Positions 7,818 to 16,026 are shown, numbered from the stretch's first letter. The stretch: 64,000 nt of DNA from Cellulosimicrobium sp. ES-005 (GCF_040448685.1 NZ_CP159290.1:186001-250000), one strand, 5' to 3'. The notes: a model not told the origin generated them from the letters alone. Program-made: numbers and translations.

Positions 7818-8198
7818 TCAGGACACGCCGAGCAGGTCGATGACGAAGATCAGCGTCTTGCCGGACAGGCGGTGGCCGCCGCCCGCGGGGCCGTAGGCGA
7901 GCTCCGGCGGCACGACGAGCTTGCGCCGCCCGCCGACCTTCATCCCGGGGATGCCCTGCTGCCAGCCGGCGATGAGGCTGCGCAGCGGGAAGTTGATCGA
8001 CTGCCCGCGGTTCCACGAGGCGTCGAACTCCTCGCCCGTCTCGTACTCGACGCCGAGGTAGTGCACGTTCACGGTCGCGCCCGGCGTCGCCTCGGGGCCG
8101 TCACCGACGGTGATGTCCTCGACGACGAGCTCGGTGGGCGCGGGGCCCTCCGGCGCGTCGACCTCGGGGCGGGACAGCTCGTTCTCTCCAGTGGTCAT
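7818..8198 (-). CDS. FKBP-type peptidyl-prolyl isomerase
   Basis: The 126-aa cytoplasmic product is a single FKBP domain: VNVHYLGVEYETGEEFDASW, then FPLRSLIAGWQQGIPGMKVGGRRKL, PPELAYGP and a closing LIFVIDLLGVS. Active-site aromatic and Asp positions are present. It catalyses cis-trans isomerisation of prolyl bonds in folding. ATG at 8198 was preferred because TTGGAT sits 6 nt upstream in leaderless position. A TTG four codons earlier overlaps that hexamer. Confidence 0.93.
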   Translation of the reverse strand: MTTGENELSRPEVDAPEGPAPTELVVEDITVGDGPEATPGATVNVHYLGVEYETGEEFDASWNRGQSINFPLRSLIAGWQQGIPGMKVGGRRKLVVPPELAYGPAGGGHRLSGKTLIFVIDLLGVS

Positions 8199-8204
8199 GG
8201 TCCG

Positions 8205-8210
8205 ATCCAA
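8205..8210 (-). promoter_or_regulatory. Leaderless -10 hexamer of the FKBP gene
   Basis: Minus-strand TTGGAT lies 6 nt upstream of the ATG at 8198. Confidence 0.45.
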
Positions 8211-8322
8211 CCACGACGGCGGACGACGGGCGGGCCCGAGGTTGGGGACGCCCGGAACACCGGTCGGGGGGACCCCCGGCCCCGCGTTCGGCCGCGCGCA
8301 ACACGGCGCGGCCGAAGATCGC

Positions 8323-8328
8323 CATCAT
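8323..8328 (+). promoter_or_regulatory. Leaderless -10 hexamer of the VIT-family gene
   Basis: CATCAT lies 6 nt upstream of the ATG at 8335; the spacer GGAGGC also resembles a short Shine-Dalgarno. Confidence 0.4.
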
Positions 8329-8334
8329 GGAGGC

Positions 8335-9489
8335 ATGTCCTCCACGCCTGAGCCGCACACCGGCCTGCCCGCCGGCGACCCGCACGGGGTGACGCCGGGC
8401 GGGGACCCGGCCCCCGTCGTCGGGCACCGACCGACGCCGCAGGAGATCCGGCGGTGGCGCCGGTTCCTCGCCGACGAGCGCGCGGAGGCGGCCGTCTACC
8501 GCGACCTCGCGAGCCGCCGCAGCGGGGAGGAGCGCGACATCCTGCTGGCGCTCGCGGACGCGGAGGGGCGGCACGAGCAGCACTGGCTCGGCCTGCTCGG
8601 CGACGACGTCGGCAAGCCCCTGCGGGGCGACTGGCGCACCCGGACGCTCGGCTGGCTCGCGCGCCGCTTCGGCGGCGTGTTCGTGCTCGCGCTCGCCCAG
8701 CGGGCCGAGGCGCGCTCGACGTACGAGACCGACGCCGACGCGACGCCCCGGATGGCCGCCGACGAGCGGATCCACGAGGAGGTCGTGCGCGGCCTCGCGA
8801 CGCGCGGGCGCAACCGCCTGTCGGGGACGTTCCGTGCCGCCGTGTTCGGCGCGAACGACGGCCTCGTGTCCAACCTCGCGCTGATCCTCGGCATCGGGGC
8901 GTCGGGGGCGTCGAACAGCACGGTGCTCCTCTCGGGGCTCGCGGGCCTGCTCGCGGGCGCGCTGTCGATGGGCGCGGGGGAGTACGTGTCGGTGCGGTCG
9001 CAGCGCGAGCTGCTCGACGCCTCGACGCCGAGCCCGCAGGCGTCCGCGGCGCTGCCCGACCTCGACGTCGACGCGAACGAGCTCGCGCTCGTCTACCGCG
9101 CGCGGGGCATGGCGCCCGCCGAGGCCGAGGAGCACGCCGCCGACGTCCTGGCGACGTACACGCAGCAGACGGTGATCGCCCCGCCGCCCAGCGCGGACGA
9201 GCACGAGACGCACGGCACGGCGATGGGGGCGGCGGTGTCGTCGTTCCTGTTCTTCGCGTCGGGCGCGCTCATCCCGGTGCTGCCCTACCTCTTCGGCCTG
9301 ACCGGGTTCGTCGCGGTCGGCGTGGCGGCGCTCCTCGTGGGGGTCGCGCTCCTGGCGACCGGCGCGACGGTCGGCCTGCTCTCGGGGACCTCGCCCCTGA
9401 CGCGGGCGCTGCGGCAGATCGGCATCGGCTTCGGTGCCGCGGCGGCGACCTACCTGCTCGGGCTGGTGTTCGGGGCGACCGTCGGGTGA
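8335..9489 (+). CDS. Ferritin-like/VIT1-CCC1 fusion transporter
   Basis: The 384-aa product has two domains. Residues about 35-165 are a rubrerythrin/ferritin-like four-helix bundle with Glu/His metal ligands (LADERAEAAVYRDLA, DAEGRHEQHW, ADERIHEEVV). Residues about 170-384 are the VIT1/CCC1 vacuolar iron transporter domain, with the signature AAVFGANDGLVSNLALILG, MGAGEYVSVRSQREL, and three closing membrane helices. This architecture resembles MbfA-type iron/manganese exporters. It would export Fe(II) or Mn(II) across the cytoplasmic membrane. It is divergent from the FKBP gene and is followed by unrelated secreted proteins. Confidence 0.88.
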   Translation: MSSTPEPHTGLPAGDPHGVTPGGDPAPVVGHRPTPQEIRRWRRFLADERAEAAVYRDLASRRSGEERDILLALADAEGRHEQHWLGLLGDDVGKPLRGDWRTRTLGWLARRFGGVFVLALAQRAEARSTYETDADATPRMAADERIHEEVVRGLATRGRNRLSGTFRAAVFGANDGLVSNLALILGIGASGASNSTVLLSGLAGLLAGALSMGAGEYVSVRSQRELLDASTPSPQASAALPDLDVDANELALVYRARGMAPAEAEEHAADVLATYTQQTVIAPPPSADEHETHGTAMGAAVSSFLFFASGALIPVLPYLFGLTGFVAVGVAALLVGVALLATGATVGLLSGTSPLTRALRQIGIGFGAAAATYLLGLVFGATVG

Positions 9490-9594
9490 AATCGGACGCT
9501 CCGGTGGTGAGCGTCACCGGCGCATGCCTACCGTGACCCCGGACGGGCCTGCCGGCCCGCCTCTTCGCCGCACCGACGACCTACGGGGCGCACG

Positions 9595-10734
9595 ATGGAC
9601 GCGACGCACGACGCGCAGGGCAGGCGCGCACCAGCCGCCCGCCGCTGGCTCGTGCGCGCGCTCGTGGCCGGAGGTGGTCTCGGTGCCGGCCTCGCGTTCG
9701 CCGTCGCGACCGCGGGCGGCGCGTCCGCTGCGGACGACCCGCTCGGCCTCGGCAAGGTCCTGTCGCCCGTCACCTCGACGGTCCAGAGCGTGGTCGACCC
9801 GGTCGTGCAGGACGTCGTCCAGCCCGTCGTGCGCGACGTCGTCGCCCCCGTCGTCCAGCCGGTCGCCCCGGTCGTCGAGAAGGTCGTGACCCCGGCGGCA
9901 CCCGTGGTCGAGGAGGCCGTGCGGCCCGTCGCGCCGGTGGTCGAGCAGGTCGTCGCGCCGGCCGCTCCCGTGGTCGAGCAGGTCGTCGCGCCCGTGGCGC
10001 CCGTCGTGCAGCCCGTGACCGACGCCGTCGCTCCCGTGACCACGCCGGTCCTCGACGCGGTCGTGCCGGCCGCGACGCCCGTCGTCGAGGCGGTCGCCCC
10101 CGTGGTGAACCCCGTCCTCGGGGCGGTGTCGCCCGCGCTCGACCCGGTGACGCCCGTCCTCGACGCGCTGACCCCGGTGCTCGACGCGCTGGCGCCCGTG
10201 ACCGACCCGGTCCTCGGCCCGGTGACGGGGCCGCTCACCCCGCTCGACCCGCTCGCACCCGTGCTCCCCGAGGCGCCCGCTCCCGGTCCGGAGGCTCCGG
10301 GCCCGGTCGGCCCGGCGGGGCCCGGCGCCGGCACGACCGTGGCCGAGCCCACCGCGCCCACCGTGCCGCTGCCGTCGGGCGGCGAGCTGCCGCCCGTGCC
10401 TCCTCCCGGTGCGGACCGGGCGGGCCCGACGGCGCTCGGCACCCCGCCCGCGGGCGCACGCGGCGGGGGTCTCCTCGCCCCGCTCGACGCTCCGCCCGGC
10501 ACCGCCGTGCCCGCAGGCGGCGCGACACCCCTGGGTGGCGCACCGTCGGACGGCGGGCTCGGTACGACACCTGCGCCGTCCGGCAGCGCCCAGCGCGCCG
10601 GGTCCGGCGGCGACCTCGCCGCCCTCGGCCACGGTGCCGACGCCCCCGCGCTCTCGTCCTGGACCGCCGTCGTCGACGACGCGCGGTCGAACCACCCCTC
10701 GACGTTCTTCGAGGTCCCCGTCTCTCCTGCCTGA
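9595..10734 (+). CDS. Secreted Pro/Val/Ala repeat protein
   Basis: The 379-aa product has a signal peptide (twin-Arg-containing N-region, hydrophobic core, cleavage near GGASA/AD at residue 45). From about residue 55 to 215 runs a degenerate repeat of 10-12 residues of the type APVVEQVVAPVAPVV, with Pro every three to five residues. A long low-complexity Pro/Gly/Ala tail follows. There is no C-terminal sorting signal or membrane anchor, so it is probably released or wall-associated. No enzymatic motif is seen. The ribosome-binding site is weak. A TACCGT box lies about 60 nt upstream. The neighbouring anchored chaplin-like protein suggests a shared role in surface structure; this is inference. 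Confidence 0.7.
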   Translation: MDATHDAQGRRAPAARRWLVRALVAGGGLGAGLAFAVATAGGASAADDPLGLGKVLSPVTSTVQSVVDPVVQDVVQPVVRDVVAPVVQPVAPVVEKVVTPAAPVVEEAVRPVAPVVEQVVAPAAPVVEQVVAPVAPVVQPVTDAVAPVTTPVLDAVVPAATPVVEAVAPVVNPVLGAVSPALDPVTPVLDALTPVLDALAPVTDPVLGPVTGPLTPLDPLAPVLPEAPAPGPEAPGPVGPAGPGAGTTVAEPTAPTVPLPSGGELPPVPPPGADRAGPTALGTPPAGARGGGLLAPLDAPPGTAVPAGGATPLGGAPSDGGLGTTPAPSGSAQRAGSGGDLAALGHGADAPALSSWTAVVDDARSNHPSTFFEVPVSPA

Positions 10735-10820
10735 CGTGGCTCGCGTCGCGCCCCGAGCGCGGCAGACGAGACCCGGCGCCGTGGTGCGCCAGCCACTTCT
10801 GAGCAGGAGAGAGAACGATC

Positions 10821-12287
10821 ATGCACACCTTCGTTCGACGCGCGCTGCGCACAGCGCTCGTCACAGGCGGCCTCGTGGTCGTCGGGGCCGGAGCGGCCCA
10901 CGCAGCCGAGGGCGACCTCCTCGGCGACCTCGGGCTGGACCTGTCGGTCGAAACTCCGCTGAGCCAGGTGACCGAGGCCCTTCCCGACGTGTCGGTGGAC
11001 GTGCCCGTGAACGTCCCCGTCACCGTGTCCGACGTCGCGGTGGGCGCCCTCGGGGACGCCACGGTGACCCCCGCGCCCGCGCCGGCTCCGGCCCCGGCGC
11101 CCGACCCCGCGCCGGCTCCGGCGGGCCCGGCGGACGTCGACCTCGACGTGCCCGTGACGATCCCGGTGGACGTCTCGGGCGTCGCCGTCGGCGTCCTCGG
11201 CGACGCCGCGGTGGCCCCGGCTCCGGCTGCGGCTGCCGAGCCCGCCCCGGCCCCGGCCCCAGCTCAGGCAGGACCGACGGACGTGGACGTCGACGTGCCC
11301 GTGACCGTCCCCGTGGACGTGTCCGGCGTCGCGGTGGGCATCCTGGGTGACGCGACCGTCACGCCGGCTCCGGCGGCTCCGGCTGCTCCGGCTGACGGCG
11401 CGGACGACGGCGCGGCGGGGTCCGGCTCCGGCGTCGACGTCGACGTGCCCGTGACGGTGCCGGTGGACGTGTCCGGTGTCGCGGTCGGCGTCGGCGGCGA
11501 CGCGACGGTCGGCGGTGGCGCGGCGGGAGAGGTCCCCGGTGACGGGACCGGATCCGGCGACGCCGACGGCACGGGCCTCCTCGACGGCGTCCTGGGTGAC
11601 GGCGGTCTGGTGGACGACCTGCTCGGCGACGGGCTCCTGGGCGACGACGTGCTCGGTGGGGGCGACGGGCTGCTCGACGGGGTGCTCGGTGACGACGGCC
11701 TGCTGGGCGACGGGCTCCTCGACGGGGGCCTGCTCGGGGAGGACGGCGTCCTCGGGGCGCTGCCCGACCTCGACGTCGACCTGCCGGTGACGGTCCCCGT
11801 GACCGTCTGCGGCGTGGGCGTCGGCCTGCTGGGTGACGCCTCGGCGGCGTGCCCGACCGCCGCCGTCGTGCCGACGGACCCGACGGATCCCACGGACCCG
11901 ACGGATCCCACGGACCCGACGGATCCCACGGACCCGACGGACCCGACGGACCCGACCGACCCGACGGACCCGACGGACCCGACCGACCCGACCGACCCGA
12001 CGGACCCCACCGACCCGGGGTCGACGGGTGGCACGGACGGCACGGTCGTCCGGGTGCTCCACCCGATCGGCGCCGGCGCCGGCGTCACGGCGACGACGGC
12101 GGGCGGGACCTCCGTCGCGGCATCGGGCCCGACGGCCCTGGCGACGACGGGCGCGGGGGGTGACCTGGGGCTGCTCGTGATGGCCGGTCTGCTCACGCTG
12201 CTCGGCCTGTCGCTCGAGCGCTTCCGTCGGAAGTCCTGGCTCGCGGACCGGGACGCCTACGCACCGGTCTTCACCGACCGGGGCTGA
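10821..12287 (+). CDS. Chaplin-like repeat surface protein with LATTG sorting signal
   Basis: The 488-aa product has a signal peptide ending near AHA/AE (residues 26-28). Five copies of a segment of the type DVPVTVPVDVSGVAVGVLGD occur at about residues 56-84, 105-133, 153-183, 204-230 and 315-345, separated by Ala/Pro linkers. The pattern strongly resembles the chaplin hydrophobic domain. Only the last copy keeps cysteines (C330 and C344); the others have Ser or Thr there. Residues 250-312 are an LLGDG-type repeat. Residues 351-398 are (PTD)16. The C-terminus has LATTG (440-444), a hydrophobic helix and a basic tail RFRRKS, that is a LAXTG signal for a class E sortase. No sortase gene is in the window. 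Start has AGGAGAGAG upstream. Confidence 0.75.
   Translation: MHTFVRRALRTALVTGGLVVVGAGAAHAAEGDLLGDLGLDLSVETPLSQVTEALPDVSVDVPVNVPVTVSDVAVGALGDATVTPAPAPAPAPAPDPAPAPAGPADVDLDVPVTIPVDVSGVAVGVLGDAAVAPAPAAAAEPAPAPAPAQAGPTDVDVDVPVTVPVDVSGVAVGILGDATVTPAPAAPAAPADGADDGAAGSGSGVDVDVPVTVPVDVSGVAVGVGGDATVGGGAAGEVPGDGTGSGDADGTGLLDGVLGDGGLVDDLLGDGLLGDDVLGGGDGLLDGVLGDDGLLGDGLLDGGLLGEDGVLGALPDLDVDLPVTVPVTVCGVGVGLLGDASAACPTAAVVPTDPTDPTDPTDPTDPTDPTDPTDPTDPTDPTDPTDPTDPTDPTDPTDPGSTGGTDGTVVRVLHPIGAGAGVTATTAGGTSVAASGPTALATTGAGGDLGLLVMAGLLTLLGLSLERFRRKSWLADRDAYAPVFTDRG
11871..12014 (+). repeat. (PTD)16 coding tandem repeat, 9-bp unit
   Basis: Sixteen 9-bp units of CCGACGGAC type encode Pro-Thr-Asp. The first units alternate as an 18-bp higher-order repeat with GGATCC at the junction; later units vary between CCGACG and CCGACC. 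It forms the rigid wall-spanning stalk of the anchored protein and is prone to length change by slippage. Confidence 0.95.
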
Positions 12288-12301
12288 CGCCCGCAGAGAC
12301 G

Positions 12302-12332
12302 GGACCGCCCGGGCCGTGCGCCCGGGCGGTCC
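12302..12332 (+). terminator. Terminator of the chaplin-like gene
   Basis: A perfect 12-bp stem (12302-12313 with 12321-12332) begins 14 nt after the stop codon. Confidence 0.8.
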
Positions 12333-12386
12333 TCGCGGCGCGGTCGCGCCGGACCTGGCCAGGGAGCACCCGGCGTGACCGTGCCG

Positions 12387-12418
12387 GGGCGGCGCCGCGC
12401 GCTCGCGCGGCGCCGCCC
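12387..12418 (-). terminator. Terminator of the gluconate operon
   Basis: A perfect 14-bp G+C stem (12387-12400 with 12405-12418, loop GCTC) lies just after the gntP stop on the minus strand. Confidence 0.8.
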
Positions 12419-12428
12419 GCCCGTTCCG

Positions 12429-13859
12429 CTAGACGACGAGGCCCAGGAGGAGGACCACGAGGAGCGCGACGACGGACAGGACGCACTCCATGAGCGACCA
12501 CGTCTTGAACGTCTGCCCGACGGTCATGCCGAAGTACTCCTTGACGAGCCAGAACCCGGCGTCGTTGACGTGCGACAGGAACACGGACCCGGCGCCGATG
12601 GAGAGCACGAGCAGCGCGGCGTGCGTGGGCGGCAGGGTCGCGGCGATCGGGGCCATGATGCCCGCGGCGGTGATGGTCGCGACGGTCGCGGAGCCGGTGG
12701 CGACGCGGATGAGGACGGCGACGAGCCAGCCCGCGAGCAGCGGCGTGATGTTCGCGTCCGAGATGCCCTTCGCGACGACGTCGCCCACGCCCGAGTCGAC
12801 GAGCGTCTGCTTGAAGCCGCCGCCGGCGCCGACGATGAGGAGGATGCCCGCGATCGGCGCGAACGACGAGTCGACGAGCTTGCTCACCTGGTCGCGCGTG
12901 CGGCCGAGCGCGGAGCCCAGCACGACGAGCGAGGTGAGCGCGGTGATGAGCAGCGCGACGAGCGGGGTGCCGATGAACTCGAAGACGCGGCCCCAGCCGG
13001 TGTCGATGGACCCGCTGACCTCGACGAGGGTGCGGGCGAGCATGAGGATCACGGGCAGCAGGACGACGCCGACGGAGACCGCGAAGCTCGGGCGCGGTGC
13101 GTCCTCGTCGCGCTCGGAGACGCCGAGCACGGACGTGGGCGGCGGGAGCGCCACCCAGCGCGCGAGGGGCTTGGCGAGCAGCGGGCCGGACACGACCACG
13201 GTGGGGATCGCGACGAGCAGGCCGAGGCCGAGCGTCAGGCCGAGGTCGGCGCCGAGCGCGTCGATGGCGAGCAGCGGCCCGGGGTGCGGCGGGACCAGGC
13301 CGTGCAGCGCCGACAGGCCCGCGAGCGCGGGGATCCCGACGAGGATCGGGTTGGTGCGGACGCGCTTGGCCACGAGCATGACCACGGGCACGAGGAGGAC
13401 GACGCCCACCTCGAAGAACAGCGGGATCCCGATGACGAACGCGATGAGCGCCATGGCCCACGGCAGGCGCTGCGGCGTCGTCCTGCCGAGGATCGTGTCG
13501 ACGATCTGGTCGGCGCCCCCGGAGTCGATGAGCAGCTTGCCGATGATCGCGCCGAGCGCGATGAGGACGCCGACCCCGGCGACGGTCGAGCCGAGCCCCG
13601 CGGAGAAGCTGGTGAACGCGTCGACGAAGTCGATGCCGGCCACGACGGCGAGCACGGCCGAGCCGATCATCAGCGCGAGGAACGGGTGCAGCTTGAGCCA
13701 CACGATGAGGACGACGATCGTCGCGATGCCGACGACGGCGGCGAGGACGAGCTGGGCCGTCCCGGCGTCGGTCACGGGGGCGTCCTCCGCGGCGCGCGCG
13801 ACGGCCGCGGCGGCGGACGGAGCGAGCGTCGTGAGGTGCTGCGTGAGCGTGCCGATCAT
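12429..13859 (-). CDS. gntP: Gluconate permease, GntP family
   Basis: The 476-aa integral membrane product has about twelve hydrophobic segments and family blocks such as LHPFLALMIGSAVLAV, GLGSTVAGVGVLIALGAIIGKLL, PHPGPL (ALHGLVPPHPGPLLA) and GAGGGFKQTLVDSGVGD. It imports D-gluconate by proton symport. Its ATG overlaps the stop of the gluconokinase gene by 4 nt, so kinase and permease form an operon. The first 30 residues are a variable extension before the first helix. Confidence 0.93.
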   Translation of the reverse strand: MIGTLTQHLTTLAPSAAAAVARAAEDAPVTDAGTAQLVLAAVVGIATIVVLIVWLKLHPFLALMIGSAVLAVVAGIDFVDAFTSFSAGLGSTVAGVGVLIALGAIIGKLLIDSGGADQIVDTILGRTTPQRLPWAMALIAFVIGIPLFFEVGVVLLVPVVMLVAKRVRTNPILVGIPALAGLSALHGLVPPHPGPLLAIDALGADLGLTLGLGLLVAIPTVVVSGPLLAKPLARWVALPPPTSVLGVSERDEDAPRPSFAVSVGVVLLPVILMLARTLVEVSGSIDTGWGRVFEFIGTPLVALLITALTSLVVLGSALGRTRDQVSKLVDSSFAPIAGILLIVGAGGGFKQTLVDSGVGDVVAKGISDANITPLLAGWLVAVLIRVATGSATVATITAAGIMAPIAATLPPTHAALLVLSIGAGSVFLSHVNDAGFWLVKEYFGMTVGQTFKTWSLMECVLSVVALLVVLLLGLVV

Positions 13860-14470
13860 CGCGGCGCCTCCGTCCCGGCCGAGGTCCCGGTCGAGGTGCT
13901 GGGGTCGGTCCGCCCGCAGTCGGCCCGCCGGTCGAGCACGAGGTCGGCGATCTCCTCGGGCGTGCGGGTGACGTCGACCGTGAAGCCGGGCTCGTCGTCG
14001 CCCAGGGGCTCGAGCGTGGCGAGCTGGGAGGGCAGGAGCGACGTGGGCATGAAGTGGCCGCTGCGGTGCTCCATGCGCTCGGCGAGGAGCTCGGGGCTGC
14101 CGTCGAGGTGGACGAAGCAGACGCGGCCGCGCGCGGTGCGCAGCAGGTCGCGGTAGGAGCGCTTGAGCGCGGAGCAGGTCACGACGCCGGAGCGTCCGGC
14201 GTCCGCCTCGGCGCTCAGCCAGTCGCGGATCGCCTCGAGCCACGGCCAGCGGTCCTCGTCGGTGAGCGGGGTGCCCGCGCTCATCTTCTCGATGTTGGCC
14301 TGCGGGTGGAACCGGTCGGCCTCGGCGTACTCGGTCTCGAGGCGCTGCGCGAGCAGCGTCGCGACCGTCGTCTTGCCCGAGCCCGCGACCCCCATGACGA
14401 CGAGGTGCTGGGGTGCGTGCTCGGGTGCGGCGCTCTCGGCCTGGACCGTGGTGCTGACGTCCGTGTCCAT
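13856..14470 (-). CDS. gntK: Gluconokinase
   Basis: The 204-aa product has the P-loop VVMGVAGSGKTTVA (residues about 24-37), the acceptor-site block EADRFHPQANIEKMSAGTPLTDEDR, CSALKRSYRDLLR and RSGHFMPTSLL; all are typical of the GntK family. It phosphorylates gluconate to 6-phosphogluconate. A tail of about 25 residues after the kinase core is rich in Ser/Thr. It is the first gene of the operon with gntP and is divergent from the GntR-type regulator. Confidence 0.95.
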   Translation of the reverse strand: MDTDVSTTVQAESAAPEHAPQHLVVMGVAGSGKTTVATLLAQRLETEYAEADRFHPQANIEKMSAGTPLTDEDRWPWLEAIRDWLSAEADAGRSGVVTCSALKRSYRDLLRTARGRVCFVHLDGSPELLAERMEHRSGHFMPTSLLPSQLATLEPLGDDEPGFTVDVTRTPEEIADLVLDRRADCGRTDPSTSTGTSAGTEAPR

Positions 14471-14575
14471 GTGTCGACTTCCGTGTCGGGCGGGCGTCCG
14501 GTGCGGGTGCGTCTCGCGGCGCGGTCCCGTCCCGGGTGGCGACCGTCGTGGTCCCCACTGCCGACCACTGTGCGG

Positions 14576-14615
14576 CATTGGTAGCACCTTTGGCAAGTGA
14601 TTGATATCACCAATG
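14576..14615. promoter_or_regulatory. Candidate GntR operator between gntK and the regulator gene
   Basis: GGTAGCACC at 14580-14588 has the GGTNNNACC form typical of FCD/FadR-type GntR sites. It lies inside a wider inverted repeat, CATTGGT (14576-14582) with ACCAATG (14609-14615), and next to the palindrome TGATATCA (14602-14609). The position between divergent genes suits repression of both. Which of these elements is bound is not known. Confidence 0.5.
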
Positions 14616-14623
14616 GGCGCCAG

Positions 14624-14629
14624 TAGGCT
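14624..14629 (+). promoter_or_regulatory. Leaderless -10 hexamer of the FCD regulator gene
   Basis: TAGGCT matches TANNNT and ends 7 nt before the ATG at 14637; the candidate operator lies immediately upstream. Confidence 0.55.
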
Positions 14630-14636
14630 GCTGACC

Positions 14637-15338
14637 ATGGCGACGACGGTCCTGCACACCACCGTGCTCGACGCTCTCGGACGCCGTATCACCAGCGGCG
14701 ACGTCCCCGCCGGCTCGCCGCTCACGCTCGAGTCGATCGGTTCCGAGTTCGGCGTCTCGCGCACCGTCGCGCGCGAGGTCATGCGGCTCCTCGAAGGGCT
14801 CGGCCTGGTGCGGTCGAAGCGTCGTGTCGGGCTCGTCGTCCTCGGCATCGAGGAGTGGAACGTGCTCGACCCGCGCGTCATCCGCTGGCGCCTCGAAGGG
14901 ACGGGTCGTGACCCGCAGCTCCGCACGCTCACCGAGCTGCGCCACGCCGTCGAGCCGCTCGCGGCCGCCGGAGCGGCGGTCCACGCGACGGACGACGAGC
15001 GCGCCGAGCTCGTCGCAGCGGCGACGCGCATGCGGATGCTCGGCGAGGCGGGCGACCTGGAGGAGTTCCTCGCGCTCGACGTGCGCTTCCACGAGCTCCT
15101 GCTGCGCTCGAGCGGCAACGAGATGTTCGGCGCGCTCGCCGGCGTCGTCGCCGCGGTGCTCAGCGGGCGGACGCACCTGGGCCTCATGCCCGCGTCCCCC
15201 GTCCCCGAGGCGCTGGCCCAGCACGAGGCGGTCGCGCGCGCCGTCGCGGCCGGCGACCCGCGCGCCGCCGAGGCGGCGATGGCGGCGATCGTCGGCGAGG
15301 TCCGCGCCGCGCTCGGCGGGGTCGACCGACAGGCCTGA
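14637..15338 (+). CDS. GntR-family (FCD) regulator of gluconate genes
   Basis: The 233-aa product has an N-terminal winged helix-turn-helix (about residues 5-70; LTLESIGSEFGVSRTVAREVMRLLEGLGLV) and a C-terminal all-helical FCD ligand domain (about 90-225; LDVRFHELLLRSSGNEM with metal/ligand histidines, later QHEAVARAVAAGDPRAAEAAM). Being divergent from gntK-gntP it is most likely their gluconate-responsive repressor. Start at 14637 is favoured by TAGGCT 7 nt upstream (leaderless) over an ATG 12 codons earlier. Confidence 0.9.
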   Translation: MATTVLHTTVLDALGRRITSGDVPAGSPLTLESIGSEFGVSRTVAREVMRLLEGLGLVRSKRRVGLVVLGIEEWNVLDPRVIRWRLEGTGRDPQLRTLTELRHAVEPLAAAGAAVHATDDERAELVAAATRMRMLGEAGDLEEFLALDVRFHELLLRSSGNEMFGALAGVVAAVLSGRTHLGLMPASPVPEALAQHEAVARAVAAGDPRAAEAAMAAIVGEVRAALGGVDRQA

Positions 15339-15389
15339 CCGGACCCTCACGCGTGCGCCTGTCCGGCTCGTCGTGCCTGCCGGACGACG

Positions 15390-15465
15390 CCGTACCGGCC
15401 GGGCGGGGCCGTGCCCGCCGGGCGGGGCCGTGCCCGCTGGGCGGCGCCGTGCGGGAGCTGGCGGG
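15390..15465. repeat. 19-bp direct repeat, three copies plus a degenerate fourth
   Basis: Units begin at 15390, 15409 and 15428, each of the form CCGTGCCCGCCGGGCGGGG with one to four changes; a diverged fourth unit runs from 15447. It fills the space between the convergent FCD regulator and MarR genes. It may act as a structured terminator. Confidence 0.75.
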
Positions 15466-15466
15466 G

Positions 15467-15925
15467 CTACCTCGCGCCGGTGGGGACCGGGAGCGCGTGC
15501 AGCGCGTCGACGAGCGACGCGAGCTCGGGCGTCTCCGTCGCGTCGTGCAGGGCCGTCTCGAGGGTCGCGTCGTGGGTGGGGCGCGCGGCGCGCAGGAGCG
15601 CCTCGCCCGCGGGCGTGAGCTCGGTGTAGATCCCGCGACGGTCGTCCTGGCACAGGATGCGCGTGAGCAGGCCGCGGTCCTCGAGCCGGTTGACGAGCCG
15701 GGTCGTCGCGCTGGGGGAGAGGGCGGCGGCCCGCGCGAGCTGCTGCATGCGCATGTGCCAGCCGTCCTGCCGGGAGAGCGCGTCGAGCACGGTGTACTCG
15801 ACGACCGAGAGGTCGTGCTCCGACTGCAGGGCGCGCTCGAGCGCGGCGTCGATGAGCCCGTGCAGCGCGGCGAGCGTGCGCCAGCCCTGCGCGCGGATCT
15901 CGACGGCGTCGTCGGCGATGCCCAT
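15467..15925 (-). CDS. MarR-family transcriptional regulator
   Basis: The 152-aa product has the MarR winged-helix fold: LSVVEYTVLDALSR, the recognition region QQLARAAALSPSATTRLVNRLEDRGLLTR, and the wing DDRRGIYTELTPAGEALL. It is divergent from an aldo/keto reductase-exporter pair, which it probably represses until bound by a phenolic or electrophilic ligand. GAGGAGG lies 5 nt upstream of its ATG. Confidence 0.92.
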   Translation of the reverse strand: MGIADDAVEIRAQGWRTLAALHGLIDAALERALQSEHDLSVVEYTVLDALSRQDGWHMRMQQLARAAALSPSATTRLVNRLEDRGLLTRILCQDDRRGIYTELTPAGEALLRAARPTHDATLETALHDATETPELASLVDALHALPVPTGAR

Positions 15926-15960
15926 GGGGTCCTCCTCGGTGCGTGCGTGCCGTCATAACT

Positions 15961-16026
15961 ATAGCGCTTGTGCAACTAATCGGCGTGTGCAAGTATCGAT
16001 AGCGCGCGTCTGCAACAAGTGCAGAC
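15961..16026. promoter_or_regulatory. Candidate MarR operator region
   Basis: A perfect 7-bp inverted repeat GTCTGCA-N5-TGCAGAC spans 16008-16026. TGCAA cores also occur at 15972-15975, 15989-15992 and 16044-16048, and ATAGCGC is repeated at 15961 and 15999. This is the divergent control region of the MarR and reductase genes. Confidence 0.6.

Noticed and set aside
11871-12014. CRISPR-like array
   Set aside because: The repeats are 9-bp units in frame encoding Pro-Thr-Asp with no unique spacers.
12375-14156. Long open frame opposite gntP and gntK
   Set aside because: Acidic/basic low-complexity translation; the opposite strand encodes recognised gluconate genes.
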